Source: GCA-002862325 sp036339295 | Lineage (GTDB): Bacteria; Planctomycetota; Phycisphaerae; Phycisphaerales; SM1A02 | Reading direction: 5' to 3' | NCBI GenBank assembly: GCA_036339295.1 | Contig: JAYZBK010000157.1 | Coordinates: 1 to 20,201 of the forward strand | DNA: 20,201 bases | Shown here: positions 1-6,737 of the stretch, one piece after another | Layout: every line of letters begins with the position of its first letter | Position numbering within the stretch: the first letter of the stretch is position 1 | Notes under the pieces: generated by a model | Databases searched by the model: none | Seen by the model: the letters and a program-made list of their open reading frames with translations, nothing else | Told to the model about the DNA's origin: nothing | Program-made: the position numbers and the translations under genes

Positions 1-1073
1 AGATCAGCGAGCTGCTGCCGGAGATCGGTCGGCATGCCGATCGCATCGCGGTCGTGCGTTCGATGCACACCGACCAGTTCAACCATGCCCCCGCCCAGCT
101 GCTGCTCTACACCGGCTCGCCGCGGCTGGGCCGCCCCTCGATGGGGTCGTGGATCAGCTACGGGCTCGGGTCGGAGAATCGCGACCTCCCCGCCTACGTC
201 GTCCTCGTCTCGGGGGGGAAGACGCCGAGCGCCGGCAAGAGCGTCTGGGGCAACGGTTTCCTTCCCAGCGTCCACCAGGGGGTCCAGTGTCGTTCCGGCG
301 GGGAGCCGGTCCTCTTCACGTCGAATCCTCCGGGCATCGACCGGGAGACTCGTGGGGCGACCATCGACGCCCTCGCCGAACTCAACGCCCTGCAGTGCGA
401 GCGGCACGGCGACCCGGAGACCCTGGCGCGGATCGCCCAGTACGAACTCGCCTTCCGCATGCAGGCCGAGGTGCCGGGCGTCATGGACGTGGCCCTCGAG
501 TCGCCCGAGACCAGGGAGCGGTACGGGGCGGTTCCGGGCGAGGCCTCCTTCGCGAACAACTGCCTGCTCGCTCGACGCCTGCTTGAACGCGACGTCCGCT
601 TCGTCCAGCTCTTCGACTGGGGCTGGGACACCCACGGGACGAATCCGAGCGACGACATCGTGAACCAGCTCCCGAAGAAGTGCCGCGAGACCGATCGGCC
701 GATCGCGGCCCTGCTCGACGACCTCGTGGAACGCGGGCTGCTCGACGACACGCTGGTCATCTGGTCCGGCGAGTTCGGGCGGACCGCCATGAACGAACGG
801 CGGAACGGATCGACCTACTTCGGCCGCGACCATCATCCGCACTGCTTCTCGATCTGGATGGCGGGCGGCGGCGTCCGCCCCGGTATCGCCCATGGCGAGA
901 CCTGCGAGTTCGGTGCCCGGATCGTGAAGGACGCGGTCCACGTGCACGACCTGCAGGCCACGGTGCTGCAGCTGCTGGGATTCGACCACGAACGCCTGAT
1001 CCGCCGTCACCAGGGACGGGACTTCCGGCTCACCGACGTGCACGGCCGGGTGGTCGACGGCCTCCTCGCCTGA
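1..1073 (+). CDS. DUF1501 domain-containing protein, 5'-truncated by window edge
   Basis: The reading frame is open from the first base, so the start lies outside the window. About 356 C-terminal residues are present; complete family members usually have about 450-480. DUF1501 proteins are planctomycete-enriched and related to the alkaline phosphatase/sulfatase fold. They are often encoded beside DUF1549/DUF1553 (PSD) proteins, though no such partner is visible here. Visible family hallmarks are the early segment around RSMHTDQFNH and LYTGSPRLGRPSMGSW, the central GWDTHG, the IWSGEFGRT segment, and FGRDHHPHCFSIWMAGGGV followed by the DLQATVLQLLGFDHE C-terminal region. The His- and Asp-rich positions in these blocks would be the metal-site candidates. 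The gene ends 10 bp from the stop of the convergent channel gene. Family assignment is firm; substrate is unknown. Confidence 0.9.
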   Translation, partial: ISELLPEIGRHADRIAVVRSMHTDQFNHAPAQLLLYTGSPRLGRPSMGSWISYGLGSENRDLPAYVVLVSGGKTPSAGKSVWGNGFLPSVHQGVQCRSGGEPVLFTSNPPGIDRETRGATIDALAELNALQCERHGDPETLARIAQYELAFRMQAEVPGVMDVALESPETRERYGAVPGEASFANNCLLARRLLERDVRFVQLFDWGWDTHGTNPSDDIVNQLPKKCRETDRPIAALLDDLVERGLLDDTLVIWSGEFGRTAMNERRNGSTYFGRDHHPHCFSIWMAGGGVRPGIAHGETCEFGARIVKDAVHVHDLQATVLQLLGFDHERLIRRHQGRDFRLTDVHGRVVDGLLA

Positions 1074-1083
1074 TCGTGGCCGC

Positions 1084-1833
1084 TCACTCCTGCGACCGCT
1101 TCCTCTCGAAGCTCTGGGTCAGGTTGCGTCCGACGAGCCTCGCGACCAGCACCGTCAGGTAGATCTGCCCGAGGAGCGCCTCGAGGTTGGCCAGCGACCG
1201 GGCCATCTCCGCCTTCGGCGTGATGTCCCCGTAGCCGACCGTCGTGATGGTCACGATCGAGAAGTAGGCCATCAGGCGGTCGGGGCCCAGGCTCGCATCG
1301 GGGATCCGGATGTCCGACGGGAGCCGGAACGCCGTCGGATCGAGGGTCTCGAGGATCGTGAAGATCACCGCGAAGGTCGCCGCGATCAGGAGGTACACCG
1401 ACACCGCACCGCAGATCGTGTCGGTGTCGACGTCGTCGGTGGTGAAGATGTCGCGGCCGATGAGGAGGGTCATGTAGCCCAGCAGGCCCGCTTCGGCCGC
1501 GTGGCCCACGACCCGGGAGGCCACCGCGGCGTCGTCGGACAGGGCTCGGGCGATGCTGCCGCCGATCACCGCGAGGATCGCGAGGGAGAGGCAGATCAGG
1601 AAGTGGTGGTGTTCGCGGAAGAACGCCCGGACGGCGACGAGGAGGACCATCACGAGGATGAAGTCGCCGATGTAGAGGCCGCCCCCGACGATCTCGAAGC
1701 GGCCGACCAGCGGCCCGACGATGAGGAGCAGCAGCAGCCCCGCGAGGAGCCACGTGTAGCGACCATCGATGCCGGGCTTGGGGATCCTCATCGAGAGGTG
1801 AGATCGGCAGGTCGCCGGGCGGGGCTCCACCAT
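1084..1833 (-). CDS. Six-helix potassium channel-type membrane protein (Ion_trans_2)
   Basis: A 249-residue protein with the K+ selectivity filter TTVGYGD at about residues 197-203. Hydrophobic segments lie near 28-46, 53-72, 78-98, 115-130, 140-161 and 208-230, giving a 6-TM layout with the pore between the last two. There is no RCK/TrkA_N or cyclic-nucleotide domain, and no obvious Arg-rich voltage sensor. It should conduct K+ in the inner membrane; gating is unknown. I chose the ATG at 1833 because AGGAGG lies four bases upstream of it. The ATG at 1791 (MRIPKPG) has no Shine-Dalgarno sequence, and longer forms would overlap the divergent ABC ATPase. The gene is convergent with the DUF1501 gene and divergent from the ABC operon by 41 bp. 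Confidence 0.85.
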   Translation of the reverse strand: MVEPRPATCRSHLSMRIPKPGIDGRYTWLLAGLLLLLIVGPLVGRFEIVGGGLYIGDFILVMVLLVAVRAFFREHHHFLICLSLAILAVIGGSIARALSDDAAVASRVVGHAAEAGLLGYMTLLIGRDIFTTDDVDTDTICGAVSVYLLIAATFAVIFTILETLDPTAFRLPSDIRIPDASLGPDRLMAYFSIVTITTVGYGDITPKAEMARSLANLEALLGQIYLTVLVARLVGRNLTQSFERKRSQE

Positions 1834-1862
1834 CGGTCCTCCTGCGTCGTCGAATCCCGGCG

Positions 1863-1868
1863 TACGAT
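1863..1868 (+). promoter_or_regulatory. Candidate -10 element (TACGAT) for the ABC ATPase
   Basis: TACGAT matches four of six TATAAT positions and ends exactly six bases before the ATG at 1875, so transcription would begin at or next to the start codon. The six intervening bases, GCGGGG, lie against the ATG and are a poor ribosome-binding site. I could not find a convincing -35. The same geometry recurs upstream of two other starts and one tRNA in this window. Confidence 0.4.
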
Positions 1869-1874
1869 GCGGGG

Positions 1875-2546
1875 ATGAGCACCTGTCTCGAGATCCGGGA
1901 CCTCCAGTTCGAACGGCCGGACGGCTTTCGCCTCCGGGTGCCGGAGCTCGTCGTTCGCGAGGGCGAACAGCTGCTCGTGACCGGTCCGAGCGGATGCGGC
2001 AAGAGCACCCTCCTCCTCCTCGCCGCCGGACTGCTCGACGCGGCCTCGGGGAGCGTGCTGGTGCAGGGGGAGGACATCCAGGCCCTTCCATCCGCCTCGC
2101 GGGATGCCCTGCGGGCCCGTCGGATCGGCATGGTCTTCCAGACCCATCACCTGCTGGCCGGGTTCACCGCCCGGGAGAATGTCGAGCTGGCGCTGCTCTT
2201 CGCCGGCGTTCCGCGGGCGGAGCACCGATCCAGGGCCGGCGCGCTGCTCGACGAGCTCGGGATCGATCGAATCGACGCCCGGGCGGATCGCCAGAGCGTG
2301 GGCCAGCAGCAGCGGATCGCCATTGCGCGGGCACTCGCGGCCGAGCCCGCCCTGATCCTCGCCGACGAGCCCACGGCCTCGCTCGACCCCGACCATGCCC
2401 GCGAGGCGGTCGAGCTCCTCGGCCAGGCGTGCGAGCGGCACGGCGCGGCGCTGCTCCTGACCAGCCACGACCCCTCGCTCGTGGACGCCGTGCCGCGGAC
2501 GATCGATTTCGCCACGCTTCTCGGTGAAGGGGAGGCCGTCGGATGA
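1875..2546 (+). CDS. ABC transporter ATP-binding protein (LolD/MacB-like; metal-linked subgroup suspected)
   Basis: A 223-residue ABC ATPase, full length for the LolD/MacB/FtsE group. Walker A GPSGCGKST is at residues 37-45, Q-loop Gln at 89, Walker B ALILADE at 159-165, D-loop Asp at 171 and H-loop His at 198 in LLLTSHD. The signature region reads QSVGQQQR (140-147) instead of LSGGQQQR. From memory, an SVGQQQR signature is typical of the ABC subgroup encoded next to His-rich FtsX permeases and DUF3299 proteins. It would drive the permease encoded by the next gene, whose ATG overlaps its TGA (ATGA, 2543-2546), implying translational coupling. The substrate is not determinable from the ATPase alone; the metal link is inferred from its neighbours. 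Confidence 0.93.
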   Translation: MSTCLEIRDLQFERPDGFRLRVPELVVREGEQLLVTGPSGCGKSTLLLLAAGLLDAASGSVLVQGEDIQALPSASRDALRARRIGMVFQTHHLLAGFTARENVELALLFAGVPRAEHRSRAGALLDELGIDRIDARADRQSVGQQQRIAIARALAAEPALILADEPTASLDPDHAREAVELLGQACERHGAALLLTSHDPSLVDAVPRTIDFATLLGEGEAVG

Positions 2547-3892
2547 CCGACTTCAGGCTCGTACTCAAGTCGCTGTTCGGGCGACCCACCTCGACCGCGG
2601 TCACGGTCCTCCTGATCGGGATCGCGGTGGCGCTGCTCCTCTCGATGCGGAGCCTCCGCGAGGCGGGGCGGGACAGCTTCACCCGCGGCGTCGGCAACGC
2701 GCACCTCATCGTCAGCGCCGAATCGAGTCCGCTGGTCACCGTCCTCAACGGTCTCTTCTACGCCAATCCACCGAGGGCGCCGCTCGCCCAGGCCAAGATC
2801 TCCGAGATCGTGGACGGCTTCCCGTGGGCGATGGCGATCCCGACCCAGCTCGGCGACTCTTTCCAGGGACACCCGGTGGTCGCGACGACGCCCGAGTTCA
2901 TCACCCGGTTCGAGCCGGCCCCGGGCGAGCCGTGGCGGCTCGCGAAGGGGCGGAACTTCGAGGGACCGTTCGAGGTCGTGATCGGATCGCGCGTCGCGCG
3001 GGACACCGGACTCGACCTCGGGTCCCGACTCCACCTCACCCACGGGATCGGGAGCAGCCGGGAGCATTCCCACGCCGATCCCGGGGCGGAGCCCGGCATC
3101 GATGCGATCGGCTCCGTCGGTCACGATCACGTGCACTGCGACGAGGAGGGGCACGTCCACGACGAGGTCGTCTTCGAGGTCGTCGGCGTCCTCGAGCCGA
3201 GCGGGACGCATCACGACCGCATCGTGGTCGCGGACCTGGAGGGTGGATGGCTGGTCCACGCCTTCGATCGTCGAGCCGCCGAGGGGCGGCCCCCGCCGAC
3301 CTCCGTCGCGGATCTCGAGGAGCCCGACCGGCTCGTGACCGGGCTGCTGCTCCGGACGCCGGTCCGCGCCGGACGCGGGAGTGCCGCGATCGTCCAGCAG
3401 GCCTACGACCGACTCCGTCGCGATCCGATGGTGACGGTCGCCTCCCCGTCGACGCAGGTCGACAACCTCTTCGGGATCGTGGCGGACCTCGACGCGGTGT
3501 TCCTCGCGCTGGGCGTCGGGATCCTGGTCTCGGGGTCCTGCAGCGTCATGCTGGCCCTCTGGAACTCGATGGAACTGCGTCGGCGCCAGATCGCCGTGCT
3601 GCGGGTCCTCGGCTGCACGCGGATGCGGGTGCTGGGGCTGGTCGTCACGGAGAGCGCGGTCATCGGCCTGCTCGGCGCGGCGGTCGGCTTCGCCCTCGCG
3701 ATCGCCGGTGGTGGCGTCGCGGCCGGGGTCCTCGCGTCCCGGACGGGCGTCGTGATCGAACCCTCGGTCGAACTCCGCGGGGCCGTGATCATCGCCGCGG
3801 GGACCGTGGTGCTCGCCTGCCTCGCGGGCATCGCCCCGGCGTTCAAGGCCTACCGCACGCCGGTCGCCGAGAACCTCCGGCCGCTGGACTGA
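2543..3892 (+). CDS. FtsX-like ABC permease with histidine-rich external loop
   Basis: A 449-residue permease with the MacB/LolC topology: one N-terminal helix (about 18-35), a large extracytoplasmic domain, then three C-terminal helices (about 315-340, 364-400, 411-436) forming the FtsX core. The external domain carries a His/Asp/Glu-rich stretch at residues 175-209, including HSH, HDHVHCD and HVHDE, followed by VVGVLEPSGTHHDRIVV. The same order, a His-rich run then VVGxLxPTGTxxDR, is what I recall from permeases of zinc-responsive ABC operons such as Pseudomonas PA4065. The protein may therefore bind or sense Zn2+ or Cu+ outside the membrane. GGAGG at 2531-2535 gives a Shine-Dalgarno sequence seven bases before the start. 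Direction and substrate of transport are unproven; family members of this topology often do mechanotransmission rather than solute passage. Confidence 0.9.
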   Translation: MTDFRLVLKSLFGRPTSTAVTVLLIGIAVALLLSMRSLREAGRDSFTRGVGNAHLIVSAESSPLVTVLNGLFYANPPRAPLAQAKISEIVDGFPWAMAIPTQLGDSFQGHPVVATTPEFITRFEPAPGEPWRLAKGRNFEGPFEVVIGSRVARDTGLDLGSRLHLTHGIGSSREHSHADPGAEPGIDAIGSVGHDHVHCDEEGHVHDEVVFEVVGVLEPSGTHHDRIVVADLEGGWLVHAFDRRAAEGRPPPTSVADLEEPDRLVTGLLLRTPVRAGRGSAAIVQQAYDRLRRDPMVTVASPSTQVDNLFGIVADLDAVFLALGVGILVSGSCSVMLALWNSMELRRRQIAVLRVLGCTRMRVLGLVVTESAVIGLLGAAVGFALAIAGGGVAAGVLASRTGVVIEPSVELRGAVIIAAGTVVLACLAGIAPAFKAYRTPVAENLRPLD

Positions 3893-3991
3893 TTCCCCTC
3901 CGGCCCGCCGCTAGCATGCAACCGGCCGTGGATCGTCCCGGCGAGCCTCGTTCCGACCTCCCTCCGACTTCCCCCAAGAGGGCCGCACCTC

Positions 3992-5038
3992 GTGAAGTTC
4001 ATCTGGGCCATCATCGGCGGACTCCTTCTCGCTGCAGGCGTCCTGCTTTCCGGTTTCGGGGCCGGTTCCGTGGCCGGTTCCGGGGCCGGTGAGGGGACCC
4101 GTTCCGGGGGCGACGATCGAGGAGACCGTTCCGCCGCCGATCGTTCCGATCGGGTCGGCGAGGTCGCCACGCCGGTGGTCGAGACCATCCAGGAGCTTGC
4201 GGAGAAGGCGGCGGACGACGAGGACCGCATCACGGCGAAGACCTGGGTGCTCGGCGGCGACGACACGCTCCCCGAGCTGGCCCGACGCCGATACGGCGAC
4301 GAACGTCTCTGGCGACGCATCGTCGATGCGAATCCGCGGTTGGCGGCCGGCGAGGTCGAGCTCGGCGACGAGATCCTCCTGCCCGACCTCGAGGACATCC
4401 CCGACCCGGTGATCGATGCCGCGGCGCTCGTGGCGGATCTCGACGACGGCCGGGCCGACCGGGACGTCGATGAACCGGCAAGGACGGCCCGCCCGGTGAT
4501 CGAGGTTCCGGAGGGGGCTCCCGAGCTCACGCTGGGCATCGATCGGGAGATCCCCGACGCGACGGTCGAACCCGGCCGCCTCGTCAAGGTCGACGACTCG
4601 ATCGTCGCGGACGGCCAGTTCCGGATCCAGGGGGCGGGCACCGAGGCCGATCCGTACCGCGTCAGCTGGGAACTCCTCTCCAGCGCCGCCGACGGCTATC
4701 GACCCAGCCTCGGCGAGCGAGCCATGCCCCAGCGGATCGCGGCCCTCGACGGCGCCTGGGTGGAGCTCGACGGCTACGTCGCCTTCCCGCTCGGGGGCGC
4801 CGACACCTCCGAGCTCCTGGTCATGCTCAATCAGTGGGACGGATGCTGCATCGGCATTCCCCCGACCCCCTACGACGCGATCGAGGTCTCGCTCACGGAT
4901 GCGGTGCCTCCGGCCGAACGTCACGCGATCAGCTTCGGCAGCCTGAAAGGCCGACTCGTCGTCTCCCCCTACCTGGTCGAGAACTGGCTCGTCGGTCTCT
5001 ACCTGATGGACGACGCGACCGTTCGATTCGAGTCCTGA
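3992..5038 (+). CDS. Membrane-anchored LysM protein with DUF3299-like C-terminal domain
   Basis: A 348-residue protein starting at GTG, with AAGAGGG at 3976-3982 nine bases upstream. The N-terminal hydrophobic helix (about 3-22) fits a signal or membrane anchor. A Gly/Ser/Ala linker encoded by 12-bp repeats follows. A LysM module at about 83-130 (TLPELARRRYGDERLWRRI, then VELGDEILLP) would bind peptidoglycan. The C-terminal part (about 245-345) has an LDGAWVELDGYVAFPL segment, then LNQWDGCCIGIPPTPYDAIEV and a final strand-rich region, resembling DUF3299: a GYvvPl segment and a Cys-containing Cxx-PP motif. Cys285 and Cys286 with Pro290 and Pro291 are the key residues. It would sit in the periplasm on the wall, downstream of the ABC pair. 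LysM is secure; DUF3299 is a by-eye match. Confidence 0.75.
   Translation: MKFIWAIIGGLLLAAGVLLSGFGAGSVAGSGAGEGTRSGGDDRGDRSAADRSDRVGEVATPVVETIQELAEKAADDEDRITAKTWVLGGDDTLPELARRRYGDERLWRRIVDANPRLAAGEVELGDEILLPDLEDIPDPVIDAAALVADLDDGRADRDVDEPARTARPVIEVPEGAPELTLGIDREIPDATVEPGRLVKVDDSIVADGQFRIQGAGTEADPYRVSWELLSSAADGYRPSLGERAMPQRIAALDGAWVELDGYVAFPLGGADTSELLVMLNQWDGCCIGIPPTPYDAIEVSLTDAVPPAERHAISFGSLKGRLVVSPYLVENWLVGLYLMDDATVRFES
4052..4111 (+). repeat. 12-bp in-frame tandem repeat, about five units
   Basis: Five consecutive 12-base units follow the pattern GGTTCCGGGGCC: the second and third differ by one base, the first by one, the last two are more degenerate. Each unit encodes four residues (GFGA, GSVA, GSGA, GEGT, RSGG), forming a flexible linker between the membrane anchor and the LysM module of the surrounding gene. 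Unit gain or loss would keep the frame. Confidence 0.8.
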
Positions 5039-5072
5039 ACGCGGTCCGAACGCCGCCCCTTCGGAGATCAAC

Positions 5073-6737
5073 ATGCTCTCTCGTGTCCTGCTCTGCACCG
5101 CCCCCCTGCTTCTCGGCGGCGCCGTCGCCTCGGCTCCGCCGTGGGACGGCTACCTCGACGAGGAGGCCTACGTCTCGCGGCTGGAAGCGATCCGCGACGA
5201 GGCCCCGGGCAAGGTCCGCCTCGAACGCTACGGCACGAGTCGGGAGGGGCGGCCGCTCCTCGCGGTCGTCCTGGGCGAGGGCGAGGTCGACACCCGGCCG
5301 ACGTTCCTCGTGGCCGCCGGCATCGATGCCCTGCATCCGGCGGGGACCGAGTATTCGGTCAGGATCGCGGAACGGCTGCTCGCCGATCACCCGGATGTCC
5401 TCGACGAGGTCACGATCGTCCTGATGCCCCGGGCCAACCCGGACGGGATCGCCCGGCTCGCCTCGGGCCCGAACGACGGACATCGCGGCGGGGTGCGGGT
5501 CGTCGACGCGGATCGCGACGGGTTCGTCGACGAGGACGGGCCGCGGGATCTCGACGGCGACGGCGTGGTGGCGATGATGCGGTTGGTCGATCCGCCGCTC
5601 GCGCACCCGCCCACGCACCTCGTCGACCCGGGCGAGCCCCGGATGATCACGCGGCCGGATGTCGCCGCGGGCGAACGCCCGACGCACGCGATGTTCGTCG
5701 AGGGTGTCGATGCCGATGGCGACGGCCTGATCGCGGAGGACGGGCACGGCGAGGTGCGGATCGATCGGAACTTCCTGCACCTCTACGTCGAGCACGATCT
5801 CGACAGCGGGCCGTACCAGTTGAGCGAGCCCGAGGCGATGGCGATGGCGAGCTGGGTGCTCGATCGCCCGAACCTCGTCGGAGCCGTCGTCTTCGGTCCC
5901 CACGACTGGATCGTCTCGATTCCCGATTCGAAGAAGCGGGACATCACGGGTCGCACCCCCGTCGGCATCGATGGTGGGGATCGCGGCCTGCAGGAGACCC
6001 TCGCCTCGAAGTGGAAGGAGCACACCGGGCAGGTCCGGAGCGAGGACGAGGAGGACCGCGGCGGCTTCCATGCCTGGCTCTACGCCCATCGCGGCGTCCC
6101 GACGGTCGCGACGACCGGATGGGGCCGCCCCGATCCGACCGGCGACGAATCCGGCGAGGGGGAACCCGGCCCCGACCCCTCCGACGCGGAGGGGGCCGCG
6201 TGGCTCGCGTGGTCGGATTCGGATCGCGACGGCGGCGGCTTCGTCGAATGGCGCGTCTTCGAGCATCCCCAGCTCGGACCGGTCGAGATCGGGGGCCCGG
6301 TTCCGGGCTTCCGCATCAATCCCCCGATCGAGGAGATCGACGATCTCTCGGTCGGGCACGCCGCGTTCATCGCGGACTGGGCGCGAAGCCGGCCGCGGGT
6401 GGTGGTCGAGGGACCCGAGGTCGAGCCGTTGGGTGGCGGGCTGTTCCGGATCAGGCTCGCCCTGGTCAACGAGGGGCCGCTGCCCCTCCGGGCCGAGAGG
6501 AGCTGCATCAATCGGGCGATTCGTCCGATGCTCGTCCGTCCGGACGTGCCGATCGAGCGGCTCGTGCAAGGGTCGGCCTTCGAATCGGTCGATCGTCTCG
6601 CCCCCGGGGCGAGGCGGGACATGGAGTGGATCGTCCGGGGTTCCGACGAACCGATGACGATCCTCGTGGACGACCCCCAGGGGTCGACCGGCGACGTGAA
6701 GATGATCGAGGTGGTCCTCGATGGAGGTGCGCGATGA
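5073..6737 (+). CDS. Secreted M14-type carboxypeptidase paralogue lacking the HxxE zinc motif (probable pseudoenzyme)
   Basis: A 554-residue protein with a signal peptide (about 1-21, ending ASA before PPWDG). It aligns over its length with the next gene: an N-terminal YGTSREGRPLLAVVL strand, the core, and a C-terminal beta domain from about residue 440. Where the paralogue has HGNE, this protein reads D85-A-L-H88, so the M14 zinc pair HxxE is absent. A His corresponding to the third ligand remains (GPHDW, His277), but the catalytic Glu region reads VATTGW with no Glu. Two Asp-rich loops (145-164 and 213-224) match DxDxDG calcium-type loops. GGAG at 5063-5066 precedes the ATG by six bases. 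It is probably exported, acting as a binding or regulatory partner of the paralogue, or using an altered metal site. Fold assignment is good; inactivity is inferred. Confidence 0.8.
   Translation: MLSRVLLCTAPLLLGGAVASAPPWDGYLDEEAYVSRLEAIRDEAPGKVRLERYGTSREGRPLLAVVLGEGEVDTRPTFLVAAGIDALHPAGTEYSVRIAERLLADHPDVLDEVTIVLMPRANPDGIARLASGPNDGHRGGVRVVDADRDGFVDEDGPRDLDGDGVVAMMRLVDPPLAHPPTHLVDPGEPRMITRPDVAAGERPTHAMFVEGVDADGDGLIAEDGHGEVRIDRNFLHLYVEHDLDSGPYQLSEPEAMAMASWVLDRPNLVGAVVFGPHDWIVSIPDSKKRDITGRTPVGIDGGDRGLQETLASKWKEHTGQVRSEDEEDRGGFHAWLYAHRGVPTVATTGWGRPDPTGDESGEGEPGPDPSDAEGAAWLAWSDSDRDGGGFVEWRVFEHPQLGPVEIGGPVPGFRINPPIEEIDDLSVGHAAFIADWARSRPRVVVEGPEVEPLGGGLFRIRLALVNEGPLPLRAERSCINRAIRPMLVRPDVPIERLVQGSAFESVDRLAPGARRDMEWIVRGSDEPMTILVDDPQGSTGDVKMIEVVLDGGAR

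Noticed and set aside
1834..1874. Zur-type operator before the ABC operon
   Set aside because: No inverted repeat resembling a Zur box is visible in the 41-bp divergent region, so zinc regulation is not claimed from sequence.
1834..2091. Longer N-terminus for the channel protein, from 2091
   Set aside because: The added residues are Pro/Arg-rich, overlap the ABC ATPase on the other strand, and the ATG at 1833 has a clear Shine-Dalgarno.
5141..6733. Apparent upstream extension of the active M14 protein into a fusion of over 1100 residues
   Set aside because: Before 6734 this frame runs inside the first M14 gene and translates to Arg/Gly-rich nonsense. The ATG at 6734 starts a proper signal peptide.
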